64,000 nucleotides of DNA from Pedobacter frigiditerrae (GCF_004331645.1 NZ_SJSK01000002.1:1138639-1202638); one strand, 5' to 3'. Counted from the first letter of the stretch, positions 16,719 through 27,001 are shown. Notes: generated from the sequence alone by a model not told the origin. Translations and numbers: made by a program.

Positions 16719-17306
16719 TTATAGTTCCCATCTGCTGATTTGCTCCAAAAGGTTGGCTTTTATAACCTGCATCTTTCGATTATTTCTTGCAACCCTGCAA
16801 ATGAGCTGCCCGCCCTCTATCATGGCAAACATTACCAAAGCAAAGTCTTTATAGTTCCACTCGTTGCTGAACTCTCCTTCATCAATACCTTTTTTAATTA
16901 TATCCGATATGATCTGCTGACTGAAAACAACTGCCTCATTGACTTTTTTGGTTACTACTTCGTTGGTATCATCAGCCTCCATTCCAAAATTGAGCATAGG
17001 ACAACCTCCCTCTACGATCGGATTTACTGGCGTGCTCAGCACGTCGATATACGCAATGAGTTTTTCCCTTGCGGACCTGGCTTTGCGAAGCGTCTCAAAA
17101 ACCTTGCTTCCTAGCAGCTGCATGTTATAATCTACTACCGTCATTACCAATTCATCTTTATTCTCAAAATGGACATATAGGCTTCCTTTTGATAACTTCG
17201 TCGCATCCATAATATCACTCATCGCAGTAGCTGCAATACCTTTTTTGTTAAAGATAGGTGCGGCACTTTTGATTATCATTTGTCTGGTTTCTTCTCCTTT
17301 AGTCAT
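16719..17306 (-). CDS. TetR/AcrR-family transcriptional repressor
   Basis: 195 residues. The DNA-binding domain is 'RQMIIKSAAPIFNKKGIAATAMSDIMDATKLSKGSLYVHFENKDELV'. The C-terminal half contains 'GCPMLNFGMEADDTNE' and 'FALVMFAMIEGGQLICRVARN', typical of a TetR group with a C-terminal ligand pocket. Three palindromes of the form GACC-n4-GGTC surround its gene and the next two transcripts, indicating a local regulon: tetR itself, the 15921/15450 pair and the SDR-QOR operon. A decayed copy of the gene lies at 18065-18289. Confidence 0.92.
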   Translation of the reverse strand: MTKGEETRQMIIKSAAPIFNKKGIAATAMSDIMDATKLSKGSLYVHFENKDELVMTVVDYNMQLLGSKVFETLRKARSAREKLIAYIDVLSTPVNPIVEGGCPMLNFGMEADDTNEVVTKKVNEAVVFSQQIISDIIKKGIDEGEFSNEWNYKDFALVMFAMIEGGQLICRVARNNRKMQVIKANLLEQISRWEL

Positions 17307-17344
17307 GACAGCAATTATTATATTATTGACAGGGCAAAATTAAT

Positions 17345-17358
17345 TGACCGAACGGTCA
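17345..17358. promoter_or_regulatory. TetR autoregulatory operator
   Basis: TGACCGAACGGTCA: perfect 6-bp arms TGACCG/CGGTCA around AA, 38 bp upstream of the tetR start codon. Confidence 0.7.
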
Positions 17359-17518
17359 TTTCCAATTAATTCTCAAGTTTTAACATTTCTTTAACATTTC
17401 TACACGAAATAGTAATTTAGATACTTTATCATCAATCGCCACCCAAAGATTTTCCTCATCTAAAAGAGGTTTGGTTACCAATATATAATTTAGCTCTGCT
17501 CAAAACTTCCTAAATTTG

Positions 17519-17842
17519 CTACTTAGGTAAAAATGTCCTCACAACCTCATACATTGCCGGTTCGAAACGGGCAATTTCTAGGGCCTCGATGAGATAAGGT
17601 GATGCTAACGGATTTGCACGCATTTGTTCATAATCTTCAATACTTGCCCATTGAGCATACATAGTTACCTTTTTACCATCTATACTACGATGTAGGCTGG
17701 ATGAAATAAAGCCCTTAACTTTTGCAACACCGCTTTCCGTAGCTAGGATGAGGAGATCTACCAATTTTTGCTGATTAACAGGCTCAACAATAAAAACATT
17801 GATTAATGTTAAGTAGTGATTTTCTTCGGTTATAATTGTCAT
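17519..17842 (-). CDS. ABM-domain (antibiotic biosynthesis monooxygenase-like) protein
   Basis: 107 residues, the size of a single dimeric ferredoxin-like ABM domain. 'LTLINVFIVEPVNQQKLVDLL', 'VKGFISSSLHRSIDGKKVTMYAQWASIEDYEQM' and a C-terminal strand ('FEPAMYEVVRTF') give the strand-helix-strand pattern with the conserved W-x-S/D-x-E-x-Y-x-x-M. Known members oxidise quinols or small aromatics without cofactor, which fits the surrounding reductases. Confidence 0.82.
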   Translation of the reverse strand: MTIITEENHYLTLINVFIVEPVNQQKLVDLLILATESGVAKVKGFISSSLHRSIDGKKVTMYAQWASIEDYEQMRANPLASPYLIEALEIARFEPAMYEVVRTFLPK

Positions 17843-18064
17843 GATGTATTGTTTTATCTTCGAAAGTAAGTAATAATTTAAAAGTGATTAGTGCTAATAG
17901 CGAAAATCCACCCCTTCATTTACCTATTGGTAAAGACTCAATCAACTCTTTCCGAATAAAAGCAGAAAAAATGGACAAAGAGGTAACGAAAAGGGAAGCC
18001 CATGCCACAAGTACAGACCGCGAAAAATAACATCATGCTGATCGTATTGTCATTATATTTGTAA

Positions 18065-18289
18065 GTCAACCAAAACAGCAAAAATATCAAAGGGAGAAGA
18101 AACCAAACAATTTATCATAGAAAAGGCTGCACCGATATTTAGTAAGAAAGGAATAGCTCGAACTGCCATGAGTATGGAAGCTTGAGTGATTGGAATTAAA
18201 AAGATTTTGCTACTTTGATATTCGCCATGATTGAAGATGGGCAGCTCATTTGCCGTGTCTCCGGTAGTAACAGCAAACATTTTATTTAG
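18065..18289 (+). pseudogene. TetR remnant, internally deleted paralogue of 16719-17306
   Basis: Two segments in sequence match the intact TetR in order. 'KGEETKQFIIEKAAPIFSKKGIARTAMSMEA' (18085-18184, followed by TGA) aligns with its N-terminus, and 'DFATLIFAMIEDGQLICRV' (18203 onward, stop at 18287-18289) with its C-terminal part. The roughly 100 residues between them are missing. The remnant is on the opposite strand to the intact gene and lies just upstream of an SDR, which suggests a duplicated tetR-SDR block that has decayed. Confidence 0.85.
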
Positions 18290-18441
18290 GCGAAATATCT
18301 AAAGATATTTTTATGGCTAATTCAGTGAATAATATTAATTTTTTGTTGTGAGCTTTTAAACAAAGTATATTTGAGCTTCCTAACAAAACTTGAATTCTCA
18401 GTATACTGTACTTTTGTTTCATAAAAACAATAATTACAACA

Positions 18442-19326
18442 ATGGAAAAAGTTTGGTTCATTACCGGCAGCTCCCGAGGATTGGGACGCAGCCTTACAGA
18501 AGCGGTTTTAGCGATAGGCGATAAAGTAGCAGCTACTGCCCGAAACACGGATAGCCTAATAGACTTGAAAAATAAATATCCTGGACAAGTTTATGTAATA
18601 AAATTAGATGTTACCGATTACCCTGCGGTACATAAAGCCATTGCAGACACCATAGCATGTTTTGGTAGGATAGATGTATTGGTAAATAATGCAGGTTTCG
18701 GCATTACTGGCGCTGTGGAAGCATATACAGACGAACAGGTATACAGTCAATTGCAGACGAATTTATATGCACCGATAGAAATAACTCGTGCCGTTTTACC
18801 ATATATGCGTAAACAACGGTCGGGCCATATTCTGCAGATTAGTTCTATTGGCGGCCGGGTTGGTAGCGGCGGCATAAGCATTTATCAGGCAGCCAAATTT
18901 GGCCTTAGTGGTTTTAGCGAAGGCTTGGCCGTTGAGGTTGCACCTTTAGGTATTAAAATAACAAGCGTAGAGCCAGGTGGCTTCCGTACGGACTGGGCAG
19001 GTGATTCGATGACTTATGCACCGCATATAGCGGGTTATGAAACAACTGTGGATGTGCGAATGGATGCTTTTAAAAGTGGTAATTTCAAACCCATTGGCGA
19101 CCCAAATAAAGCTGCCCGTGTAATGATAGACATTGTAAATGATGCAGAGCCACCATTGCACTTGTTACTGGGCAGCGAAGCTGTAGCCATAGTAAAGCAC
19201 TCAGAAGCTGCTAAACTTAAGGAATTAGAAAAATGGGAAACTATCAGTACATCAACAGATGCAGATGATGCTGAAAATTTTCTGGAAACAGAGCATGGTA
19301 AAAGGTATTTAAGTTTAAAAAAGTAA
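18442..19326 (+). CDS. SDR family oxidoreductase
   Basis: 294 residues. Cofactor turn TGSSRGLG (8-15), 'VNNAGFG', serine in 'LQISSIGGRV', catalytic pair in YQAAK and the C-terminal PPLHLLLGSEA motif. It belongs to the same subgroup as the SDRs at 14560 and 28677. The next gene is an AraC-type regulator 90 bp downstream, separated by a large hairpin. The TetR remnant lies directly upstream, so the gene may have lost its original repressor and be expressed constitutively. Confidence 0.92.
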   Translation: MEKVWFITGSSRGLGRSLTEAVLAIGDKVAATARNTDSLIDLKNKYPGQVYVIKLDVTDYPAVHKAIADTIACFGRIDVLVNNAGFGITGAVEAYTDEQVYSQLQTNLYAPIEITRAVLPYMRKQRSGHILQISSIGGRVGSGGISIYQAAKFGLSGFSEGLAVEVAPLGIKITSVEPGGFRTDWAGDSMTYAPHIAGYETTVDVRMDAFKSGNFKPIGDPNKAARVMIDIVNDAEPPLHLLLGSEAVAIVKHSEAAKLKELEKWETISTSTDADDAENFLETEHGKRYLSLKK

Positions 19327-19340
19327 TTGCTAATTTAATG

Positions 19341-19398
19341 GTCGATTAAGTGGTTGGTAGATATATTCATATTTAAGACTACCAATCACTTGATCGAC
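19341..19398 (+). terminator. large stem-loop between SDR and araC-type gene
   Basis: Arms of 20 nt (GTCGATTAAGTGGTTGGTAG and CTACCAATCACTTGATCGAC) pair at 18 of 20 positions with an 18-nt loop, followed by TATATTTTT. The position 14 bp after the SDR stop suggests transcription termination, possibly bidirectional; the length is greater than a typical intrinsic terminator. Confidence 0.7.
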
Positions 19399-19415
19399 TA
19401 TATTTTTACGAAAAA

Positions 19416-20234
19416 ATGTTAACCAAAATGCAAAATACCGGTAAACCAAAAATAGGTTATTCCTGCCACTACACTAGCAGCAGGGAAGGTGAGCAATTTG
19501 TGCCCGAGCATGTGTTTAGCTACCAGATATCTGGTATTCTGACCATTAGCGATGGTCAAAAGCAATATAAATTCAATCCAGGTGATTACAGGTTCATTCG
19601 TCGTAACCATTTAATTAAGTTTAATAAACAACCGCCACCAAACGGCGAATTTAAATCAGTTTCCGTTTACTTGGATCAGCATTCCCTACTTGAATTTAGC
19701 ATAGCGTATGGCTTTTCACCGAATGGTCATTTTGATGGCGATGCGATTTTAAATTTGAATCCTCAACCCTTGTATAAGAGTTTTATAGAATCATTAACAC
19801 CTTACCAACAGGAGGATGTACAAATAAATATCAACCTGCAGAACCTGAAGATCCGCGAGTGTATATTAATATTGCTACAAAGCAATCCTGAAATCAAGGA
19901 TATCTTATTTGATTTTAGTGAACCTGGTAAAATAGATTTGGAAGGCTTTATGGAGAAAAATTTCCATTTTAATGTGCAGTTAAAAAGATTTGCATATTTA
20001 ACAGGTCGTAGCCTTGCTACTTTCAAGCGAGATTTTAAAAAGATTTTTAACACTACACCAAGTCGCTGGCTTCAAAACCGCAGGCTACAGGAAGCGTATT
20101 ATCTGCTCAAAGAAAAAAGAAAAACAGCATCGGATGTCTACCTAGAACTGGGTTTTGAAGATCTATCCCATTTTTCTTTCGCCTTTAAGAAAAGATATGG
20201 CATTTCACCCTCCAAACTATTTTTACTGATGTAG
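19416..20234 (+). CDS. AraC-family transcriptional regulator
   Basis: 272 residues (ATG 19416; a second ATG at 19428 is possible). The N-terminal cupin region ('VFSYQISGILTISDGQKQYKFNPGDYRFIRRNHLIKF') is the effector domain. The C-terminal two helix-turn-helix motifs are 'QLKRFAYLTGRSLATFKRDFKKIFNTTPSRWL' and 'TASDVYLELGFEDLSHFSFAFKKRYGISPSKLF', the second with the conserved G-F-x-D-x-S-x-F-x-x-x-F-K. Same direction as the SDR upstream, which it may regulate. Confidence 0.9.
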   Translation: MLTKMQNTGKPKIGYSCHYTSSREGEQFVPEHVFSYQISGILTISDGQKQYKFNPGDYRFIRRNHLIKFNKQPPPNGEFKSVSVYLDQHSLLEFSIAYGFSPNGHFDGDAILNLNPQPLYKSFIESLTPYQQEDVQININLQNLKIRECILILLQSNPEIKDILFDFSEPGKIDLEGFMEKNFHFNVQLKRFAYLTGRSLATFKRDFKKIFNTTPSRWLQNRRLQEAYYLLKEKRKTASDVYLELGFEDLSHFSFAFKKRYGISPSKLFLLM

Positions 20235-20326
20235 TACTTTAGAAACCAAGATACCCCACGGTAATACAATCAATAAATTGCCTTCATGGTTATAGGCAAA
20301 AGGGGGGATCTAAAGTAGGAAACAGT

Positions 20327-23300
20327 TTAATACAGATGTTCTCGCCGGATACCCAGCCGTTTGATTTTTGAGTTTAAAGTACTCTTCGGCACGCCAAGTC
20401 GTTCTGCGGCGCCACCTTCTCCTCCTACTCGACCCCTACAATACTTAAGCATATTCAAGATATGGTCACGCTCATTTTCATCGATTGTCTTTAAGCAAGT
20501 AACTGTCTCAGATGTTAAGGGTTTATTTTTATCTCTCATTAAAGGAAGTTGAATTTCCTTAATCATGGTTCCGTTAGTTAGCAGAATACTTCTTTCAATG
20601 AGATGTTCCAATTCCCTGATATTTCCAGGCCAGGAATATTGCGTTAATTCACGCATGGCACTACTACCTATTGCATCAATTGGCTTACCAAGCTTTTTAG
20701 AGAATCGTTGCAGAAAGTGTGTAGCAAGTGAAGGAATGTCTTCCGGTCTGGATCTTAGTGGCGGAAGAGAAATCGGGAAGATATTTATTCTGTAGTACAA
20801 ATCACTCCTAAACCTTCCCTCCGCCATTTCTTTTTCAAGATCCCGGTTGGTTGCTGCAATAATTCTAACGTCGACTTTAATCGTGCCCCTACCGCCAATT
20901 CGTTCAATTTCCTTCTCCTGCAGGGCCCGTAATAGTTTCACCTGCAGTTCCAGAGGTAACTCTCCAATTTCATCTAAAAACAAAGTACCCTTATCGGCCA
21001 GTTCAAATTTCCCAACTCTTCGCTCTGTGGCTCCAGTAAAGCTCCCTTTTTCATGGCCAAAGAGCTCGCTCTCAATTAAATTCGCAGGTAATGTAGCGCA
21101 ATTTACCTTAATCATCAACCGGTCTTTTCTAGGAGAGTTATTATGAATTGCTCTTGCAATCAACTCCTTTCCGGTACCTGTTTCGCCAAGAATAAGAACA
21201 GTACTATCTGTTGCCTCAACTTGAGAAACCATATGAAAAGTTTTTTTCATCTCCTTACTATTGCCAATAATCTCATCGTAATTATGAGTTGTCTGGATCT
21301 CCTCCCTTAAATAAACCTTTTCTTCTTCCAATTGCTGTTTGTATTTTTCGATTACTTCTAATTGAGCGACCACTTTCTCGTTTGAGTGGATATTGGAAAG
21401 CGCAATGGCTATCTGTGAAGATATACTTTTTAAAAGTAAGGCATTTGCAGATTTATCGTAATCTTGCGGAATACTAAGCCAGAGGATACCAATATTGACT
21501 TCCCCTAATCGTACCCGCAGGCCGGTAAGTTCTATCAGGCCGATTTCCCTCCACCATTTCACATACGGGGGGACGGTCTTCCGCTCATTAAGTTCCTGAA
21601 TATTGAAAGACAGTGGCTCCTGCGAATCAAGCACCAAGTTAGTAATACCATCATTTACATCACATTGCATAGTCAGAATATGATTAAACCCAGGGTGCTC
21701 GGTGAACGCATCCCTGGCATCATACAAATACATCTGGTGGTATTTCTGGTCTGCAGACAAAAGCCTAAGGCTGTAATTACCAATGACCCCAAATTTTCGC
21801 AATTCATCTGAGAATTCCTTTGCCAGTTGCTCTTTATTCCTTATTGAGGCAAGTGCGTTGCTAAAGGAGAGTAGTAATGATTTTTCATTTTCGCGTTGCC
21901 TGATTTCTGCATTGGCCATGATGTTTGAAACAGCTACGGAAATTTGATTAGCCAATCCCCCTATCAGGCTCAAGCTGCCTGAATTTAATGATTCCTTGTT
22001 TTTCAGAAACAGCATCCAGAAACCAAATACTTCACCGCCAAGTGAAAACCGTGTAATAATGGCTTGTTTTATACCGGATTCATCATTGATTTTAAGATAC
22101 ACTGGTAAGTCTTGAGCAGCTTTCAGCTCGTTAAAATCAAAAACAAGGGGAACGGAGCTGCTATAAACTTTATCCATTACCCCGTCATTAATCTGGAAAT
22201 TGAGTTTTTTAGCATCATTATAGTCTGGATGTCCCTGGCTCATCGAAGCAGGGTCGGTAATATAAGCCTTGAAGGTCGCGTGGTCACTATTTACAATGCC
22301 GATAAGGGTATGGGTAAAGGTGAGCTGATTCTTTAACCTTGAGGTAATCACGGCAATAAGCTCATGGTGATTTCTTACGGCGGCTAAGTCTGTACTGATT
22401 GATAATAGCAGTTCCCTTTCCGAAACCCGGCTACTGATTTCCTCACTGGCAAGGATATTTGAAACAGCTACTGCGACCTGTGAGCAAACACCTTTCAATA
22501 AGCTATATTTTCTGCCATCATCTTCATTCTCAAGGAAATTAAAGAAAATGGTTCCGATGGGAGTTCCACCGACACGCAGTGCGAGACATAATAACTTTTT
22601 AAACCCGATTGCCTCCCAAAAATACACATAAGCTGGCGCATCAGCTTCAGCTGCCAATTCTGCGATGTCAAGCATAACCGGTTCGTCCGTTCTAATAACA
22701 CTAGAGAATGCGCGGTCATTGATGCTGTATTTTAAATTAGTGATTTTTTCATAGTCTGCGTGATCAATAACAGCCTTACCCATGTCAATCATGAAGGCAC
22801 TATGGGTTAAATGGTCATCATTGATTTTTGCAATACCGAACTGCGTAATTGAAAATATCTTTTTTATTTTTTCGTTTACAACACGGAAAAGGTCATTCCT
22901 GCTTTTCAAGGAGGCAATCTCTGTACTCAAGGATAACAGTATTGCTTTTTCCTCTTGCCTTCTTGCAATCTCTTCATTCGCCAGAATATTGGATACAGCA
23001 ATAGAAATATGATAAGAGACTCCCTCGATCAGTTTTAACTCATGGTCTGAGTATACGCTTTTTCGCATAGAATTCACAAAATATGCCCCTATGATTTTAT
23101 GATCGTCCTTTAGGCAGATGGCGATTTTTTCTTTAATGCCGTTATCGAATTCGAACTTGATGTAACCAGGGGCAGATTCTCTCTGGGCAAGTTCTTCTAC
23201 ATCCAATATTGCGAGGCCTTGGGAATGAATTACTTCACGAAGACAGCAATCATCATCAATATTCTTTTTTAAGGCATTTTTTTGATAATGCAGATAACCC

Positions 23301-24508
23301 GGGCTTTGTTGGCTCAGTGAAAACAGAAACGAATAGTACGTCCTGTCTTCGTTAAATACCATAATCACTATGTCATCGAAATTAAACAGCTTTCTAAGGT
23401 TGAGATTAATTGCCTGAAAAAGTTCCGTTTTATTTCGGATGAGAGCGATATGCTCACTAATCTTGAGTAATAAATTGCTTTCTCTCTCCCTCGATAAAAC
23501 CGATTCGTTAGCCCGTATATTATCAATAGTAACCGAAAGCTGACTAGAAACTTTCTTAATCAGTCGAATCTGAAAATCGCTGCTAGGTAAATTGTCTACC
23601 TGGCATAAGCACCAAATACCAATTAAACGATCTCTTGTATACAAGCTTGTTATAATCACACGCTTTATCCCATTTCCGTTTAATACCTGAAAATGTTCAC
23701 TCAAATCGCCGGAAGTTTGCTGATGCTGCAGATCAAATATATGTGGTTCCTTGGAAAAAATTACCTTGTTAATTAAGCTATCACTCGATGAAAATTGTGC
23801 CCTTATCGATCTGGTAAACTGAGAGCTCCGGCTCATAGAAGAACTCGTATCCTGAAGATAAGCAAATAGCGTCTTTTGATCCTCGCTAATCAGGTGTATA
23901 AAATGATCACTAAACGCAATATTCTGCTTTAGCTTACGCTGTACTAATTTCAGCAGATCCCGTGTGTCTCGTAAAGAAGCCATCTCATGGCCTAAGGAGT
24001 CGAGAATTTCATTTTCAGTTTCACGTCGAGTGAACTTGTCATAATCTGTTATCTTAGATAAGGTCTTAGCCAACCCTCCCGCAAGCGATTCCAACAATTT
24101 AATATCAATACGTTGATTGACAGCCTTATTATAAAGCATAACCAGACGGGCAATAAGTAAATTATCATCAAATAGCTTAACCTCTATCGGCTCCAAGCCT
24201 TTACAGTACGCTGGGATTAAAAAATTCTTTAAATCTTCTTCAGAAAGGCTAATATCCCCTGAATGGCAGAATACTTGTAATCCGGCAGAATAAAAAATAT
24301 CTGAGAAATAATTTCTGAATCCATCCTCCCCAGCTACCTCGGTAAATATGGTAGCGTATATATAACCCGAATGTTCCCTTAACTTCTCATTAACTAAAAC
24401 GTATAACTGCTGCTTAGAGCGGACATTTATCAAATCAAGAGTAAGAGATAGGAATAATTCACCATTGCTTAGCCCGGGAGCCAAATCGGCATGCCTGTTC
24501 ACTTTCAT
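20327..24508 (-). CDS. giant six-GAF sigma-54-type AAA+/Fis transcriptional activator
   Basis: 1393 residues, more than twice a normal NtrC-family activator. Residues about 13-1065 contain six consecutive units of roughly 175 residues, each opening with a helix like '[22 protein letters not shown]' and ending in '[15 protein letters not shown]', i.e. GAF modules separated by signalling helices. A coiled coil (1070-1095) leads into the AAA+ domain: Walker A GETGTGKE (about 1106), GSFTGA as the sigma-54 contact loop (about 1154), Walker B '[10 protein letters not shown]', and '[16 protein letters not shown]'. A Fis-type helix-turn-helix closes the protein. It is divergent from SDR cassette 2 (24771) and probably controls it in response to a small ligand or redox signal. 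Confidence 0.93.
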   Translation of the reverse strand: MKVNRHADLAPGLSNGELFLSLTLDLINVRSKQQLYVLVNEKLREHSGYIYATIFTEVAGEDGFRNYFSDIFYSAGLQVFCHSGDISLSEEDLKNFLIPAYCKGLEPIEVKLFDDNLLIARLVMLYNKAVNQRIDIKLLESLAGGLAKTLSKITDYDKFTRRETENEILDSLGHEMASLRDTRDLLKLVQRKLKQNIAFSDHFIHLISEDQKTLFAYLQDTSSSMSRSSQFTRSIRAQFSSSDSLINKVIFSKEPHIFDLQHQQTSGDLSEHFQVLNGNGIKRVIITSLYTRDRLIGIWCLCQVDNLPSSDFQIRLIKKVSSQLSVTIDNIRANESVLSRERESNLLLKISEHIALIRNKTELFQAINLNLRKLFNFDDIVIMVFNEDRTYYSFLFSLSQQSPGYLHYQKNALKKNIDDDCCLREVIHSQGLAILDVEELAQRESAPGYIKFEFDNGIKEKIAICLKDDHKIIGAYFVNSMRKSVYSDHELKLIEGVSYHISIAVSNILANEEIARRQEEKAILLSLSTEIASLKSRNDLFRVVNEKIKKIFSITQFGIAKINDDHLTHSAFMIDMGKAVIDHADYEKITNLKYSINDRAFSSVIRTDEPVMLDIAELAAEADAPAYVYFWEAIGFKKLLCLALRVGGTPIGTIFFNFLENEDDGRKYSLLKGVCSQVAVAVSNILASEEISSRVSERELLLSISTDLAAVRNHHELIAVITSRLKNQLTFTHTLIGIVNSDHATFKAYITDPASMSQGHPDYNDAKKLNFQINDGVMDKVYSSSVPLVFDFNELKAAQDLPVYLKINDESGIKQAIITRFSLGGEVFGFWMLFLKNKESLNSGSLSLIGGLANQISVAVSNIMANAEIRQRENEKSLLLSFSNALASIRNKEQLAKEFSDELRKFGVIGNYSLRLLSADQKYHQMYLYDARDAFTEHPGFNHILTMQCDVNDGITNLVLDSQEPLSFNIQELNERKTVPPYVKWWREIGLIELTGLRVRLGEVNIGILWLSIPQDYDKSANALLLKSISSQIAIALSNIHSNEKVVAQLEVIEKYKQQLEEEKVYLREEIQTTHNYDEIIGNSKEMKKTFHMVSQVEATDSTVLILGETGTGKELIARAIHNNSPRKDRLMIKVNCATLPANLIESELFGHEKGSFTGATERRVGKFELADKGTLFLDEIGELPLELQVKLLRALQEKEIERIGGRGTIKVDVRIIAATNRDLEKEMAEGRFRSDLYYRINIFPISLPPLRSRPEDIPSLATHFLQRFSKKLGKPIDAIGSSAMRELTQYSWPGNIRELEHLIERSILLTNGTMIKEIQLPLMRDKNKPLTSETVTCLKTIDENERDHILNMLKYCRGRVGGEGGAAERLGVPKSTLNSKIKRLGIRREHLY

Positions 24509-24632
24509 TCATTAAAATTAAATCAATATAGCATAAAAAACAAATAGAGTTGTACAGTAATGGTTATCAAATTATATAAGACAGAACGCTAACGAAAAAT
24601 CAAGTCGACACTTCGTCCAAGTGAAAGCCTAG

Positions 24633-24648
24633 AGGCGATATATCGCCT
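24633..24648. promoter_or_regulatory. 16-bp perfect palindrome, candidate activator site
   Basis: AGGCGATATATCGCCT, midway between the divergent activator gene (start 24508) and SDR gene A of cassette 2 (start 24771). Its distance of about 125 bp from the SDR start fits an enhancer site for a Fis-type sigma-54 activator, but no good GG-n10-GC promoter follows. Confidence 0.5.
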
Positions 24649-24770
24649 ATGCTTTTGAAGAAATATTTTATTAAATAACTTTAAATCAACACGTTATATG
24701 TGTGGCATTATTTTTATAACCTTGTTTACAACCTGCATTTCAGGAAATTCAAAATTTAATTTTTACTTCA

Positions 24771-25511
24771 ATGAAAACACTAACGGGAAAAGTAATTTTA
24801 GTAACTGGAGCCTCAAGAGGCATCGGTGCAGCTGTAGCCTTAAAACTGGCTGACGAAGGGGCTAAACTAATTATCAACTATGCGGGAAATAAGGAAGCCG
24901 CTGCCGAGATTGTGGCAAAAATCGTTTACAATGGTGGTGAGGCAATCGCATTACAGGCTGATGTAAGTAAGTCGGAAGAGGTAAAAATTCTTTTTGATCG
25001 TGGCATTGAGCATTATGGTAAAATTGACGTGTTGGTAAACAATGCCGGTATTATGATTACAAAACTGATCAAGGATACCACTGATGAAGATTTTACGCGG
25101 CAGTTTGGCATCAACGTCCGCGGCCCTTTTAACACGCTGCGTGAGGCAGCAACTAAACTGGCCGATAATGGTAGCGTCATCAACTTTTCATCAACCACAA
25201 CCCGCGTAATGATGCCTACCTACGGAACTTACGTTGCATCTAAAGCCGCGGTAGAACAGTTTACCAGGATTTTTGCCAAAGAAGTAGGTGCAAGAGGGAT
25301 CAACGTAAATACAGTATCTCCCGGACCAACCAATACAGAACTGTTTACCAAAGGCAAGCCCCAGGAAGTTATTGAGCGTCTGGCTTCTTTAAATCCATTT
25401 AACCGAATTGGCGAACCTGAGGATATTGCCAGAGTAGTTGCCTTTTTGGCAAGCGACGACGCTAAATGGATTAATGCGCAAAACATTGGTGCAAACGGCG
25501 GAATGGCGTAG
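24771..25511 (+). CDS. SDR family oxidoreductase (cassette 2, gene A)
   Basis: 246 residues, co-linear without gaps with the SDR at 3219-3959. TGASRGIG, NNAG, the serine in 'NFSSTTTRVMM' and YVASK are all kept, and 'SPGPTNTELFTKGKPQEVI' is unchanged. Most differences are conservative substitutions near the N-terminus. It is followed 45 bp later by the gene-B paralogue with no DUF1097 gene between. It lies divergent from the six-GAF activator. Confidence 0.93.
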   Translation: MKTLTGKVILVTGASRGIGAAVALKLADEGAKLIINYAGNKEAAAEIVAKIVYNGGEAIALQADVSKSEEVKILFDRGIEHYGKIDVLVNNAGIMITKLIKDTTDEDFTRQFGINVRGPFNTLREAATKLADNGSVINFSSTTTRVMMPTYGTYVASKAAVEQFTRIFAKEVGARGINVNTVSPGPTNTELFTKGKPQEVIERLASLNPFNRIGEPEDIARVVAFLASDDAKWINAQNIGANGGMA

Positions 25512-25556
25512 ATTATCAATTCCAGTTTTAAATTAAAATCATTAACTATAAAACCC

Positions 25557-26309
25557 ATGAACTCATTAAAAAATAAAGTAGCCTTAATTACCGGATCCGC
25601 AAGAGGTTTAGGTAAGGCCATTGCCGAACGTTACGCAGCTTTAGGTGCCGATATCGTTATAAACTATTCTCGCGACAAAGCATCTGCCGATGACGTCGTA
25701 AGGAATATCAAAGCTATGGGCTCAAGAGTAATAGCTGTACAGGCCGATGTGAGCAAGGTAGCCGATATTGAAAGGTTATTTGCCGAAGCAAAAAAAGAAT
25801 TTGGGAAAATAGATATTATAGTAGCCAATGCAGGTATTGAAATGGTAGAAACCCCGGTTGTCGATTTTACCGAGGAACAATTTGACCGCTTGTTTTCTAT
25901 AAACACTAAAGGCTCATACTTCACCATGCAGCAAGCAGCAAAAACAGTAACCGATAATGGCCGCATCATCTACATCGCATCCAGCACCACCTCATTCCCA
26001 GTACCAGGAATGGCAGTGTATGGCGGCAGTAAAACCACACCACGCTATCTTGTAGACATCCTTTCAAAAGAGATTGGTCATAGAGGGGTAACAGTCAATT
26101 CTATTATCCCCTTTGCAGTAGATCACTCGGGCATATTCGCCGACCCAGATAGTTATCCAGCACTGCGGAAACAATTATTAGATAGCTGTCCGATGGGACG
26201 TTTAGCAGACGTTGAGGACGTAGCCAATGCAGCCGAATTCTTTGCGAGTGGACTTTCTTCGTTCGTGTCAGGACAGCATCTACTGGTTAACGGCGGCGCA
26301 ACAAATTAA
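25557..26309 (+). CDS. SDR family oxidoreductase (cassette 2, gene B)
   Basis: 250 residues, paralogue of 4526-5278 with the same ANAG in place of NNAG and YGGSK as catalytic pair. 'IIPFAVDHSGIFA' and 'SGQHLLVNGGATN' are shared with that gene. The conserved pairing of A and B in two places suggests the two enzymes act on one substrate or form a mixed oligomer; that is inference. An HD-domain gene follows 41 bp later. Confidence 0.93.
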   Translation: MNSLKNKVALITGSARGLGKAIAERYAALGADIVINYSRDKASADDVVRNIKAMGSRVIAVQADVSKVADIERLFAEAKKEFGKIDIIVANAGIEMVETPVVDFTEEQFDRLFSINTKGSYFTMQQAAKTVTDNGRIIYIASSTTSFPVPGMAVYGGSKTTPRYLVDILSKEIGHRGVTVNSIIPFAVDHSGIFADPDSYPALRKQLLDSCPMGRLADVEDVANAAEFFASGLSSFVSGQHLLVNGGATN

Positions 26310-26350
26310 TTCAAATATTTATTATCAAATATTAAAAAAAAATAATAATC

Positions 26351-27001
26351 ATGTCAATAAACAAAGTAAAATCGCTGGCGGGAATCGTTGTTCCAGACAG
26401 TACCATTGCCAATCAAGCTACGGAATTATTGCTAGAGCACGGTACGGAATTTATCTACAATCATTCATTGCGGGTGTTCTTTTTCTCTTCTCTTAACGGT
26501 AAACGGAATAGTTTACAGTACGACCCCGAACTATTGTATGTTTGTTCCGTATTTCATGACCTGGGCTTAACCAAACATTATAGCAGCCCTGATCTTCGCT
26601 TTGAAGTAGATGGGGCCAATGCAGCCCGTGATTTTTTGAAGGGCCACGGCATAGCGCAAGACAAGCTCCAATTGGCATGGGATACAATCGCCCTCCACAC
26701 TACCATCGGAATTGCCGAGCATAAAGAAGCGGAAGTTGCCTTAATGTATTCCGGTGTAGGATTAGATGTCATGGGTGAAGGTTACGAGAATCTCAGCGCA
26801 GAACATAGAGAAGATATCATAAAAGCATTTCCAAGGAATGATTTTAAGAAAAATATTATTCCGACTTTTTTCAGTGGTTTTGAGCATAAAACAGAAACAA
26901 CCTTCGGTAATATTAAAGCCGATGTGTGTGCATTTATGATACCCAATTTCCATCGTAAAAATTTCTGTGATTGTATATTGCATTCACCATGGAGTGAATA
27001 A
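26351..27001 (+). CDS. HD-domain protein, cyanamide-hydratase-like
   Basis: 216 residues. An H (NHSLRVFFFSSL, about residue 37) and the HD doublet in 'VCSVFHDLGLTKHY' (about 68) give the metal-binding HD fold, with 'WDTIALHTTIGIAEHKEAEVALMYSGVGLDVMG' as the later histidine-bearing segment. This layout matches HD proteins annotated as cyanamide hydratase or small phosphohydrolases. It is third in the cassette 2 operon. Substrate uncertain; in this setting a small nitrile- or amide-type metabolite is plausible. Confidence 0.82.
   Translation: MSINKVKSLAGIVVPDSTIANQATELLLEHGTEFIYNHSLRVFFFSSLNGKRNSLQYDPELLYVCSVFHDLGLTKHYSSPDLRFEVDGANAARDFLKGHGIAQDKLQLAWDTIALHTTIGIAEHKEAEVALMYSGVGLDVMGEGYENLSAEHREDIIKAFPRNDFKKNIIPTFFSGFEHKTETTFGNIKADVCAFMIPNFHRKNFCDCILHSPWSE

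Noticed and set aside
24660..24770. Sigma-54 promoter (GG-n10-GC) in front of SDR cassette 2
   Set aside because: The nearest candidate (TGGCATTATTTTTATA) has GG but no GC at the right spacing, so it was not listed.
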